Positions 32,740 to 44,275 of a stretch of 64,000 nucleotides of DNA are shown here, one piece after another. The notes beneath the pieces are model-generated. The model worked only from the letters and a program-made list of their open reading frames with translations, was not told where the DNA came from and did no database searches. The position numbers were made by a program, and so were the translations under genes. Source of the DNA: Lenzites betulinus. Lineage: Eukaryota; Basidiomycota; Agaricomycetes; Polyporales; Polyporaceae. Positions within the stretch are counted from its first letter, which is position 1. Each line of letters begins with the position of its first letter. Location of the stretch: NCBI GenBank assembly GCA_022264855.1, contig JABYQU010000001.1:2170001-2234000 (forward strand), read 5' to 3'.

Positions 32740-33109
32740 GCAAGATAGAGTACATGCATGGGTAATCCTTGCGATGCTTCACGACTCGGAGGCATAGCTG
32801 CACGATCACCTTTCAAGTTGCCGCGGCTCGAGCAAGTACTGATAGACAGGCCCGGAATGAAGTAGACGGTGGGGTCAGAGACTGCCAACGAGTTAGCCAA
32901 TGCTGCACATCCATTTAATAACGGTACTTTTAGAATAGTGTCTTGCTCTGCTAGCTACAGGCTGTAGTAGAGGTACTTCGTGTGAGGGAAAGTCCGCCCT
33001 CCCTCGAGAGTCGAGCCTCGCGATCTATGCGCGCCGGTTGTACAAGGGCCGCCAACCGGTCCGTTCACTCCCGGGCGCATAAGCCGTGAGAAAGTCGCCG
33101 ACATATGCA

Positions 33110-33182
33110 GTCGGTATGATAGTCGTGCGACTTTACATACAGTCGCATATCCGACTTTACATATTGTCGTACCGACCGTACA
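33110..33182. repeat. Nested inverted and direct repeats
   Basis: CGACTTTACATA occurs twice 24 bp apart. The first copy lies in a hairpin, TGCGACT...AGTCGCA with an 8-nt loop. Outer segments CAGTCGGTA and TACCGACCG are also partly complementary. Confidence 0.6.
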
Positions 33183-34241
33183 TCACTGTTTCTGTATATA
33201 GTTTGGAGCTACTACGTATCTCGACCAGGTGTGTGAACGCGCGGGGCCAGGGCTGATGCTCGTGATATCAGGCTTGAAAGCTTGACATGAGTCACATTAT
33301 TTCTGTATATGATGAGGAACTAGCAGCACACACCAGCCATAAGTGAGTTTGCCAGGTGCGTGAAGACATCATGCATGGTCAGGTCTTCCACTATCATTTA
33401 AGACGGTGCGCAATTGCCCGCGATCCCTCTCCAGAACAGGGCTGGAACAGCGCCTAAGCTGGACTCCTACAGTACAACCTGGTCCGAGGTTAGTTCAATC
33501 CTGCAACCCTGTCATAATGTTATCGAGTAAACAATATAGCAGCCTGCAGTTGGCCTACAGTGGCTCTTTGCACTTTGTTGTTAGAGCTCTAAGCCTGTCT
33601 CTGGCATAGACCTAGGAACCTGGTTCTTTATTTATTCCTGCCCTGTTTTGGAACGGAACATCGGGCGACTCGGATGCTCGTCGTGTAAGCCTGTCTGCAC
33701 TTGAATGGCGCCACACTCCTGTATACGCTGACTCGAAACCGCACGATACGCGCAGGCTATACGCATGCCTACGCAGTGCTGTACTGTCCGGATGGCAGCC
33801 GCTAGCCACCGTCGGCTCGGAGATGACTCGTGGACGTGCGACATGGCGTGCTTGACTCCCAATATTGGATATCGAGATGTGCGTGTTCCAGGATATCCGA
33901 GACACATGAACATGCGATATGGACCACACCGGTGTATGAAGACGCGTCAGTGAAGTCGAATGAGTGCGCTACCGAGAAGCATGGAAAAGCAGTGCCATGT
34001 GGCGCCGGAGTGAAGGCGTTTGGTAGCTTGCAGGAGGCGCCGGGGCTGGGCAGAACACGTGGCGCACGCTTACGAAGGATGGCGAGACAACCGGATTAGG
34101 CAATCCACCCTTAGTCTCGACCAACACTCTCCCTCTTCCGCAGCCCAGTGCGCCGCTTTTCTCTCCTCTCTCAGCCCTCTTGCTCACCCTTCGTCTGCTC
34201 CAGAACCCCCCAGCGTACTCTAGAAACCTCGTAGGTGGTCA

Positions 34242-35285
34242 ATGAGAACAACCGCGCTATCTGCGCTCGTCCTCTTGGGAGCCAGTCTCGGTACGTCCTT
34301 CCCCTAACCTTCCCGCACACACGCGCCAACCCTGCTCTCCACCGCATGTTCCGTCTCTGCAGTCGCCTCGACTCCCATTAGAGTCGTCGTCACAGCCCAC
34401 CAAGAGATCTCTTCCGACGGTCCCTTCGACGGCCCTCTCCTCGCCGCCGTCCGTCCCCCTTCCGAGCCCATCCACTTCACCCACATTGAAAGGATCGGAG
34501 GAAACGACCAAGATGGTGTGAAGCACTCAAATGGGCGCCGCCCCTGCAAGGCCACGCACAGCAAAGCCGTCGACCTCATGAACGACTTCCGCGCCATGCT
34601 CGGCTTCCCCCTCATCAACCCCGAGGAGGACGGTGCCGACCACCGCGTGCACATCCTGCCCATCGGCTTCGTCCCCACCCCCCACCGCGGCCCCGAGCTT
34701 TCGGGCCGCGTCAAGGCCGGTGCGGCGGCCCCCATCCTCCCCTTCGTCGGCACGCCCGTGCGGCCCGCCTTTGGCGGGGGCGGAGACCGCCAGGACTGGC
34801 TCCAGCGCAACGGTGACCACCGTATGCATCGCTTCCGCCACCACCAGGGCTCCTTCTTGCGCCGTGTCCACCACGCGCTCATGGCTCTTGGCCCATGGGA
34901 GGGCCGCGCCGTCGCCTTTGTCCTCGGTGAGTCTTTGCATTTTCACATTTTCGCTTTGGCGCCCCTGGTCTCGCTGCGGCCACGGCCGCTGCCTGATGGA
35001 GCTGTCCTATTCTCGGCCCCTCACTTTTTATGTTTAGCGCATACATGCATATGCTGACCCTTCTGCGCAGGTTGCGGTATCGGTGTCTTGCTCCGCATGA
35101 TGTGGGTCATGGTGCTCATCACCGCACGCGCCATCCGCGGCCCCTCCCAGGAGGATAGCGAAGAGGATGGGTACGACGTCGTGTTCGAAGACGCCGAGCT
35201 GCTCGTCCCGCCGCCTCAGTACACGGTCCTCGCCGGATCGGAGGCCGTGCCCGTCCCTTCCGACGAGAAGACGCAGAAAGAGTAG
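34242..35285 (+). CDS. Predicted secreted or membrane-anchored protein, unknown function
   Basis: The ATG at 34242 begins a signal peptide (MRTTALSALVLLGASLVAST) interrupted by a short intron at about 34291-34366. A second intron lies at about 34926-35070. The body is His/Gly/Pro-rich, with HTHIERIGG-like and GDHRMHRFRHHQGS stretches. Near the C-terminus FVLGCGIGVLLRMMWVMVLI is a likely single transmembrane helix. A short acidic cytoplasmic tail follows (SQEDSEEDGYDVVFEDAE). This gives a type I membrane topology with a lumenal or extracellular body of about 200 residues. I do not recognise the family and see no catalytic motif. The stop is at 35283-35285. Confidence 0.68.
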
Positions 35286-36707
35286 AGCGTGGGCGTGGCG
35301 TTCACGGCGTAGCGCCCTCAATCGCACGACGCACGGTGCAAGACATCGCGGCGTTCACACACCGGACGCTCCCATCCCATCCTCTGCTCTCTTCGTACGG
35401 CTACTGTGTCTATCGGACAATCTTGCATCCCACTACCCGATGTTGTACTCCATCCTCCGCCCTTTCTATGGGTCCCCCCCCCTCCCCCCTCCGAAGGCCC
35501 CTACCCCTCCGTCGGGCCTTCCTCCTATCCCCCTTCCCCCTGCCTTCTGAATGCGCCCCGTCTATACACCTACCGTGATCCCACGACCTACGTCCCATCT
35601 CGAAATTGATACAAAAACAGAAAACCCCATTTAAATGGCTTCTTGCGTCTCCCCTAGTCGATCGTTCCCCTCACGACTTCATGCCTTCTACTTCTTGACC
35701 GACGCTCCCGTTCGCTTGCCCACAATCCACCCCCCACCCCCCCTCCCAGTGGATCTTCCCCTGCGACGCACCAGTTGGAGGATGCCGACCCGGACTGACG
35801 ATCAGCTAGCAGTGGTATCCCCCCGCCACCCCTAGCTGACCGTCGGTTCCGGCGAGGCGTCTTCTGGCCCTGTGTCGGCGCCGGGCGAGCCTGCGCGAGT
35901 GTGTTGTGATAGAACTTTGCGTACCGCTACTGCGTATCGTGGTTCGTGTGTACAATACATATTCTTGACTGAGCTTGACGGGGTGTCGGGCGGTGTGTGG
36001 AGGTCAGGTAAGTGCCGCGCGTGTGTTGTTATGAGCTTGAGGGTGTTTTGAGGTAAGTTTGGAGTGGTGGTGGGTGAGTGTAAGTTCAGTTACCACGTTG
36101 CTTGCGCGTTTAAGCTGTTCTTTCATGGATCATGATGAACGTGGAGGGTCTTCCGAAAAGGTGAGTTGCGTCGCTTCCACCAAACCGCTCGACCGTGCTC
36201 ATACGATGCATCGTAGATCACGAAATAGATATCACGCGCAACGGTGTCTGTAACGTCCCCGCTACCAGGCCAGACCCTAGCCCTGCCCGGAGTGGAAGGC
36301 ACGACACAGGCTCCCCCATATATGGACACAGCTTCTTCAACATACTGCGTCCGCCCCCGGCGCGTGTCCTCTCCCCCGGGTCAATCCAGTGCGATACCGA
36401 ATATCGTGGAAAGCAGGGTGGACAGCGCGGTCAGCAGGCGTGCAGCGTCCTCCCAGGCCATATGTTTTCTGCATCTTCTGCGGAGGCCGTGCTCCCGAGG
36501 CTTGCCCAGCATGGAGGAGTGGGTATCGCTGTCCGCCGCGTCCCGACGAGTTGGTTCCCTGTGGGGGTCCTTTTATACGTGCGCCCGTATCCCGAGCCAT
36601 CTGCAAGACTTGTTCCGGGCGCCCCGTCGACCTGCGTACCTCCTCCTGGACACCCGCATCCGCCCACCACCGCGGTCTCAAGTGCAGACTAGTACCAGCC
36701 ACACAAG
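35286..36707. other. Intergenic region
   Basis: This is 1.4 kb between two plus-strand genes. The first half is C/T-rich and low in complexity (about 35420-35760). Short frames around 36195-36711 have no motif. The last part should include the O-methyltransferase promoter. Confidence 0.5.
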
Positions 36708-38748
36708 ATGACGTTCGCGAGCCTCCGCGCGCTGCACGCCGCCATCGGGCGCGCGATCGACACCATCGAGGCCGCGTACACGCGCTCGGACCCGCCGCTC
36801 GACTTCCCCGCGCTCGACGTGCCGTACTACAGCAGCGAGGCACACGCCGCGGACGCCGACCGCGCGGAGGCGCTGCGGCTCGAGGCGGGCGTGTTCGCGG
36901 CGGCGAACGAGATCGTGGCGGCGTGTGGGCAGTTGAGCGCGACTGTGCACAAGCCGTTCTTTGGGCTGGTGGAGATTATGAACGGGGTGCGTACGCGGTG
37001 CGGTGTTTTGTGGTGGAGGCGTTGAGGGGGCCCGGGGAGGATTGAGGTTGCAGCGCTGACGACGGGGCTTTTTTGGGGGGACAGCCGAACATCGCGGCGC
37101 TGTTCCATTTTGTCGAGCAGAGCCATGTGCCGGAGATCCTCCATGAGGCGGGGCCGGGGGGCGCGAGCACGAAGGAGATCGCTGCGCGGATTATGGAGCT
37201 GCGCGCTGTGACGCCGGGCGCGACCGCTGTCGAGGTCGACCCCGCGAAGATTGGTGCGTGTTCCTTATGTTCTGTTCATCGTAGGGGTAGGAACACACTC
37301 TGACGCGCGACACCACTCTGCAGGCCATATCCTGCGCGTGCTGGCGACGTACCACTGGGTCAAGGAGGTGACGCCGGACGTGTTTGCGAACAACAGGCTC
37401 ACGTCGTTCATCGACTCTGGCAAGTCCCTCGAGCAGCTCAAACTCGCGTCAGTGCTCTAGACTCTGAATCCGCGATGGGTTCCGCGTGTTGACACGATCT
37501 TCTGCCACCAGCCCGCAGAAGAAGTACGATGAGACGGACGGGGTCGCCGCTTTTGTGGGCCAAGCGTAAGCAGCCTCCATCCCTACAGAGTTCTGACGTC
37601 CCCTTACGCTGCGCATCATAGGGGCGACGAGGTGTTCAAGCTCATGGCGCACTTTTCGCAGTGGCTCCTCGACGGCGGGTTGGCCACGAACGCCAGGAAC
37701 GGGCTCCCGCTCTCCTTGGCGTACAACACACAGCGCAAGTACTATGAGTGGCTGGAGGAGCCGGGAAATGAATGGCGCCTGACGCGGTTCGGGCACGCGA
37801 TGAACGGCACGCGCTACTGGGAGGTCAAGGAGAACGTCATCCATGGTGGGGGCGGGCAAGCTTGATTTGTAGTTTGCAGGGACTGATAGTGGTGCAGGGT
37901 TCCCGTGGAACGAGCTCGCGCAGGACTCGGTTGTGGTCGACATCGGCGGGGGAATCGGTTCCGTGTCTGTCATCCTGTCGCAGGCGTACCCGCACCTCAA
38001 GTTCGTGGTCGAAGACCGGGCTCCTGTGGTCGCCATAGCTCGAGAGGTGGTATTTCCCGCGACACCTGTGCGCAACGCTACCTGCTTACCCACTATTCCC
38101 TTGCTCAGGCGTGGGGATCCAAGCACGCGGAACTCTTCGAATCGGGCCGTGTCACGTTCCATGCCCAAGACTTCTTCGAGGAGCACCAGCCGTTCGAGGT
38201 TTCCGGCGTCGGCACTGTCTCGCAGCCTGCCGTCTTCCTTGCCCGCGCGGTCGCGCACAACTGGCCTGACAAGGACGTGATCACGTACGTGTTTTGTCCG
38301 CCCTCAGGGATGTATACGGCTGTGCTCAGTCGCATGACAGCCTCCTGTCCATCCTGCGCCGCGCCGCGGGCCCACACACCAAGCTTCTCCTTGTCGACAA
38401 CCTCCTCCCGTACGCCTGCGTGGACGATAAGGTGGACGCGACCAGCGCTTCGAGCGGCGCCGTGCGTTCGCTCGTCCCGGACGGCTCACCCCTCCTCCCT
38501 AACCTGGGCAAGGCGAGTGCGAACGGCTACATCCTAGACATCTCCGTAAGCTTTGTTTATCAGCAACCGCGCAACGTGGTACTGACCAGCTGTTGTGATG
38601 CTTGTTGTAGATGCTTGGGCTGTTCGACGCGAAGGAGCGAACCTACCGCGAGATGGACGCGCTCACGGAGGCTGCGGGCTGGAAGATCACGGACGTGAAA
38701 CGTGCGGTTGGCTCTCTGTGGGCGTACACCACTGCGGTGCCTGTATAG
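36708..38748 (+). CDS. SAM-dependent O-methyltransferase, family 2
   Basis: It transfers a methyl group from SAM to a hydroxyl on a small, usually aromatic, acceptor. The N-terminal half has the dimerisation and winged-helix region: ANEIVAACGQLSATVHKP, then HILRVLATYHWVKEV, with NRLTSFIDSGKSLEQLKL next. The SAM site is VVVDIGGGIGSVSVIL. RAVAHNWPDKDV provides the catalytic His, and LLLVDNLLPY plus AAGWKITDVKRAVGSLWAY close the domain. About eight short introns keep the frame throughout, and it ends TAG at 38746-38748. The length, about 470 residues, is normal. No polyketide, terpene or P450 gene is adjacent, so the substrate is unknown and it is not obviously part of a cluster. Confidence 0.88.
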
Positions 38749-39079
38749 GGTGAATTCTCGCAGATTCATCGTGTGAGATCGCGGCCACGGTAACACTTTT
38801 GTGTCAAATTCGCATTTGGAAGGCAGAGCCCGATGTTATCGAGTATCAATTATGTCTGACTTCTGTAGCCTGACTCTATTGTGGCTGCTTCAGCCTTAGT
38901 TGTGTTACCTCTCGACTTCCCTTGCATGATGTAGTAACAACAGCAATATTGTATGTCGCTGTGGTAGCGCACAGCGTCCCCATCTTTTGTTCCAACCAAG
39001 GTTATATACAGCAAACGAGCCCGTACTCTCGGTGGGTGGCCTGAGCCTCTCACCAGCACCAGTCGGTCGTCTCTCCTCC
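38749..39079. other. Intergenic region upstream of the F-box gene
   Basis: 331 bp, AT-richer than its surroundings. A GGTTATATACA segment about 80 bp before the ATG could serve as a TATA box. Confidence 0.45.
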
Positions 39080-40475
39080 ATGGCTTCACTCGCATCTGTA
39101 ACAGCCGCAATCGCATGGGTTGCCGAGGCCCTCATCGGCAACGACGAAGCGCCCCTCGATAAACTCCCGTACGAAATCCTGGATGACATCTTCCGCCTCG
39201 CGAGCACCGACGGCGGCCCCACCGCCTGCGCGCTGTCCCTCGTCTCGCACACGGTCCGCAACGCCGCGCGCACGTCGCGCTTCACCAGCGTCTCCCTCGT
39301 CTCCGGGCTCGCCGCCCAGCTGCGGTGCTTCCTCGCGGCCCTCGCCGCCGCGCGCGCGGAAGCAGCGCGCGAGCGTGCGGAAATGCCGCGCGTGCGCCAT
39401 CTGTGCCTGCACTTCACGCCCTGCGCGGGGCCGCAGTCCTGGGGCATCACCCCGACGCTGGCGGGGGCCTATGGCGCGCTCGCGGACGCGACGCTCCGCC
39501 GGAGCCTCCCGGCGGCGGAGTACAGCGCACAGGTGGACGCGACGTGGAGGGAGTACTTCGACGTGCTCCGCGCGCTCTGCGGCGCGGTCTTGGCGGACGT
39601 CGAGACGCTGTGCGTCCTGCGCCATTCGTGCTACGGCCACGACGGCTTCGAGCGGCCGGAGCTGCTGCTGGAGTGCCCGGGCGGGCTCCCGAAGCTGCGC
39701 GAGCTCTCGTTCAACGGCGGGCCGCTCCTGCCGATGGTGCCGACGCCGCGCGAGGAGGGGGGCCCCGTCCCGCTGCTCTACCCGGGCTTGCGTAGGCTGA
39801 ACATCAACGTGGACCGCGAACATGCGCGCGTGCTGGAACTGGAGGAGTGGGCGGAGGAGGCGCCGCACCTCGTCTGGTTCCGCCTCGGGTTCGACATCGG
39901 GATGGTGTCGCTGCACCCGCAAGTGCCCTTCATGCCGAGCTTCCTGGCAACGTTTGGTGAGCTGGTGGTCATGCATCCATGTTCTCGGGCTGTTCGCTCA
40001 CAATTGCATGCCAGCACCCCATATCTTTGATGCCGTCGCTGATGAGTTTGAGGGCGTAGGACAGCGGGCAGGCGTAGACGGCGGACAGCTCGCGGTGCAG
40101 ACGGACCGAGACGGCGTGTTCCCCGACTTGCAGCGGCTGCTCCTCATGGCCCGGACCCCCAGCCCGAGATATCTCGAGCGGCAGGAGTTCATAGAGTATG
40201 CGCTGTTCGCGGCCACGCTCGGACGGCTGTTCCGCATACTCGACACGCCGATCGTGTTCTCGTCCAGCTACGCCAACGAGGACGTGGATCCAAAGCACTG
40301 GGAGTACGACATCAAGAACGTATCCGAAGGCGACCTGATGCGGCAGGACTGGCGGCTCAGAGCGGGAGGGCTGCAGGGAGTTTTCTTGCCTGACTTTTGG
40401 GACCGCCGGTGGGAGGACAGCGCCGCAGACGTAGGCGTTCTGCGGCGGTTGTGGAGGGCGATCGTGGGTGCGTAG
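39080..40475 (+). CDS. F-box-like protein
   Basis: The ATG at 39080 is followed by an N-terminal F-box-like motif: LDKLPYEILDDIFRLAST, then ACALSLVSHTVRNAARTSRF. The next part has Leu-rich segments, such as GLPKLRELSFNGGPLL and YPGLRRLNINVDREHARVL, spaced as in irregular leucine-rich repeats. An intron at about 39955-40012 joins it to a second exon with DLQRLLLMARTPSPRY and a C-terminus ending LRRLWRAIVGA. The total is about 440 residues. In Agaricomycetes such proteins usually recruit substrates to SCF ubiquitin ligases and occur in large, variable families. Substrate unknown. Codon use in exon 1 is extremely GC-rich, giving long antisense shadows. Confidence 0.72.
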
Positions 40476-40845
40476 GATGTGGCTCGTGTGCAGCGGCATC
40501 GTACCTGCGAGGGAGTGAGCGTGAGCTCTTTACCGCTGCGGGAAGAATGCCAGGCACTCACAGGAATGCCGTGTCCCGACGCTTGTAAAACAAGAACGAA
40601 AACGCAAAAACAATCGAAAAGGAAGAAAGCACAAAAAAAGAAAGAAAACAGGAAGAAAACATTTTAAGTCCGGTGTTGGCACTTACCTGGCGTTCGTGTC
40701 TGTGTCTGTGTCTGTATCTACGGTTGCGAGCAGGTTTTGTGATAGGACAATCCAAGTGAATTACCGCCATGATACAATGAGATGCTGGAGCGAGAGAGTA
40801 CACGACGCGAAACATATATGGACAGATACGAGAAAGCGAAACAGA
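40476..40845. other. Intergenic region between convergent genes
   Basis: 370 bp with an A-rich stretch at about 40590-40665 and a (TGTCTG)n run near 40697. It probably holds both 3' UTRs. Confidence 0.55.
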
Positions 40846-43256
40846 TCACCGACGATCCGTCTTGCCGTTCTTCCGCTTGCCCGCAAACATGTGCTTGGGC
40901 TGAAGGCGCTGTCAGCACACGCCGCCCCTCGACACACGGAAGGTGAAGACGCACCATTTTCGTCTTGATCGCACGATCGGCCTCGCCCGCCTTCGCGTGG
41001 TAGTTGCGCTCTCTCTGCCCGAGATTCCGCAGCTTGATCGCTCTTGACGATTGCTGGGCGGCGCATGCAGCCCGTCCGTCAGTCGCAGCACGCCGCACGA
41101 AACCACAGCACAACTCACCGCCTCGTCGCGCATACCCGCGAGCTGCCGATTTGTCCGCGGCGCACGCGGGTGCTTCGCGATGACCGCGCCCGAGTTCGCC
41201 TTCGCGCGCTTGAGCTTCGGCGCCTCCGCCCCGTCGACGTCCATCCACTCGCCCTCGCCCTCGCCCTCGCCGTCCGCGCCCGCGCCGTCCGCGCCGCCGT
41301 CGCTCTCCGCGTCGACGGCCATGCGCGCCTCGTCCTCCTCGCGCTCGCGCTTGCGCTTCGCGCCGTGCACCTTCGCGAGCACCTCCGCGCGCTCCTGGAT
41401 GCGGCTCGGGTCGAGCCCGGCCTTCGTCATCTCGCGCGAGAGCTCGGTGATCGAGCGCAGGCCGGCCGTGCGCGGGAGTGCGGCGCGGTTCTTCATCGCC
41501 TTCTTCGTGTTCTGCGACACGAGCTTCTTCTCGCGTGCGTACTTGCCCGCGACCGCATCGCGCTCGTCGTCCGAGTCGAACTGTGGTGAGAGGTCAGCGT
41601 GTGTGTGGGACGAAGGGCGATGGAGGGGCGCGGCATACCATGTCGGACTCGGACTCGTAGAAGCCATCCGCGTGGAGCTTCTCCTCCTCGCGCTCGAGCG
41701 CCTCGAGCTTCTCGAGGATGTCGGGGTCGATGAAGTCCGCGACGTTCTTGCCGTCCATGATCTCGGGGATGATGTCCGACTTCCACTCCTCCTGCGCGAG
41801 CATGTAGTCCTCTGCGTGTATCCCTGTCAGCACACCGCGCGGCACGAGAACACGACCGCGACCTACTCTTCATGTTGATGTTGTACACGCCCGCGCCGCC
41901 CTCCTCGAGCTCGACGTCGCGCGCGAGGCGCCTGCGCTCGGGGTCCGTCTTGTCGAACTTCTTGCGCGCCTTCGCCGCGTCGGGGATGAACGGCGCGCGC
42001 ACGACGTCGTCGCGCGGCGCCGGCTGCGCGACGTGCAGGCGGTTGAGGATCGCGGTGACCTTGCTGCCCTTGAGCTTCGCGTCGACGCGGTGCTCGAGCA
42101 GCGCGTCGCACGCGGCGGTCTTGAGCGCCATGACGCCCTCGTCGGTGTAGCACGAGACCTCGACGTGGTGCATGCCCTCGCCGGCGATGATGGCGTCGAC
42201 GAGCGCGCGCCGCTCGGGCGCGAGCTCGGCCAGGCGCGCGACGTCCGCCTTGTTGAGCACGAGCACGGTCGGCTTGTGCGCGAAGAGCGGCTTGATGGAG
42301 TGGAAGAGCTGGCACTGCGCCTCGACGGAGTAGCCGCACTGCTCGGAGAGGTCCATGAAGTACAGGATGCACGCCTTGAGGTGCGCGAGCGCGGTGATGC
42401 TCTGCATCTCGATGTTGTTCATCTCCTCGAGCGGGTGGTCGAGGATGCCGGGCGTGTCGATCACCTGCCAGCGCATGTAGCGGTGGTCGAGGTGGCCGAC
42501 GAAGAGCGACTTTGTGGTGAACGCGTACGGCTGCACGTCGACGTCCGCGCGCGTCACCTTGTTGATGAAGGACGACTTGCCGACGTTCGGGTACCCGCAG
42601 ATGAGCAGCGTGCGCGCCGTCGGGTCGATCGCGGGCAGACGCGAGATGTGCTTCCGCACCTCCTCGAGGAACTCGAGGGCCTCGTTCTGGCGCCGCATGA
42701 TCGTCGCCATGCGTCCGAGCGCGGCCCGCTTCAGCTGCTTGCAGCGGTACAAGCTGTCGCCGAATTTGAGCAGACGGACATAGTCTTTTGCGACCTGGTC
42801 GATCAGATGCCGGGCGGTGCGCAGCTGGCCCAGTGCGAGCTTGTAGTGGTTTTTGTCGTACAGGACGTTGAGGAGAGAAGAGAGGAACGGGTGCAGGTCC
42901 TATAGATTCATTGAAGCACTGTTAGCGATACTACGCTTCGAGTACTCCCATGCAAGTGAGACCGCTCACATCGATGATGGGGAAGTCCTCCAGGATCGCA
43001 CCGAGCTTCTCGTCGAACGAGTCCTGGGTGAACTTGACCTTGCGCATGTAAAAGTTGCGGATACGGCTGATCTTGAAGTTCTTGTGGATAACCTGCACCA
43101 CAAAATACGACGGTCAGCACTCAAGTCTTCTCCTTGCCGCTATGTGAAGACAGAACGCACAGTCGGGGTCTTCCGCTGCGTTTTGGAGAGGACGATGTCC
43201 AGGAAGTCGGCTGCCTTGGGCACGGGCGCGATCGCCTTCATCCCGCTTGTCGACAT
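40846..43256 (-). CDS. NOG1: Nucleolar GTP-binding protein 1 (60S ribosome assembly GTPase)
   Basis: Nog1 is an essential GTPase that joins pre-60S particles in the nucleolus and leaves in the cytoplasm. The N-terminus is [18 protein letters not shown]. An [20 protein letters not shown] segment and the helical NOG1 N-terminal domain follow. The G domain has GYPNVGKSS (G1), DTPG (G3) and NKAD (G4), with the circular spacing typical of Obg-family proteins. After it come [20 protein letters not shown] and a Lys/Glu-rich tail with an acidic GEGEGEGE run, ending [11 protein letters not shown]. Introns fit at about 43162-43093, 42969-42902, 41868-41815, 41640-41583 and 41120-41047. The product is about 650 residues, normal for Nog1. 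Confidence 0.95.
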
Positions 43257-44275
43257 TTTTGCGGAGTTCTGAGGCTGTCCAGGTATACACAGAGGTAGAA
43301 TACAGCCCAGCAGAAGCTCAGAGTACAGGGAGACAAGAAGGGGATGGAGGAAGGAACGAGGCGAGGCGGACGTGCAGTCGGTTTCCCAAAGCGGCAGCAC
43401 GGATCGAAAATTTGGATGATGTAAGGAAGTGCGCGCCACGTGCTACTAGCAACACTAGCGCCCATAATAATAGCCTTGCAAGTTGAAGCAAGCTCTGTCC
43501 ATGCACGACACGCGGGCGGCCGGTATGCTAGTACAAACACCAGCAGGATATATTCCACGGGTACATACAACACGGAAGAAGGCCGTTCAAACGGGTCGGG
43601 TCGGGTCGGGTTAAGAGGTAGTCTATCTACTCGCGGCCGAACTCAGTGGAGTGGCAAGGCCTGGGTGAGGGGATGAGGGACAAGGGAACAAGGGGGAAGT
43701 GAGAAGGGGGAGGGGGAAGGGAAAGCATAAGCATGTACAGGGAAAGGCGCACTGCGCCCGCGCGCGACGCGCGCAGGGGCGCGATAAGTAGCACGAAACA
43801 GACTCAGACTGGGCTGGACTCACTGGAGCTGGAATGGAGGGGAGAGGGGAGGGGAGAAAAAAGTCGGGAATCAATATCGATATCAGGGTGCGGTGCGGCG
43901 GGATATATCCAGACCAAGTGTCAGAAAGAACTAGCTAGGGAGACGTACGTACGTTCGGAGGCAGGCGGGACGAGACGAGACGAGGGGCGCCCTGCGACGC
44001 CCCTTATTTGGCGAGAGCGGCGATATGTAAGGTATGCGGGATCGTACAACGTCGGGGTCGGGACGGGCATATAGGAGTCGTGGCGGGCGGGCGAATCGGA
44101 TAGACGTGAGGAATAACGGACGGAGGGGCGGGAGAGACACATAAACCGTGTCCCGGGGGGTGAGTCGAGCCACATAAGTAGTGGGATAGGACTGGGGTGC
44201 GGGAGAGGGGAAGTAGGTGTGGTCGTCGGCGCGCTGGTCGGTCGGTCGGCCGTCTTCGAGACGGACGGACGGCGC
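43257..44275. other. Intergenic region (NOG1 upstream, aminopeptidase downstream)
   Basis: This is 1 kb with no coding signal. It carries a short (GGGTC)n run at 43593-43610 and purine-rich stretches near 43680-43725. It should hold the NOG1 promoter. Confidence 0.55.

Larger units (their letters stand above)
31405..34241. other. Right flank of the retrotransposon; gene-poor with transposon relics
   Basis: About 2.8 kb without a convincing gene. It starts with the second CCCGG copy, holds a hAT transposase remnant at 32491-32739 and a pair of inverted/direct repeats near 33110-33182. The last 100 bp or so should contain the promoter of the next gene. Confidence 0.6.

Noticed and set aside
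42033..42905. 290-codon plus-strand open frame
   Set aside because: Antisense to the NOG1 G domain, whose G1/G3/G4 motifs are unmistakable.
43593..43610. Telomere-like GGGTC repeats
   Set aside because: Only a few units, and not TTAGGG; a short internal microsatellite.
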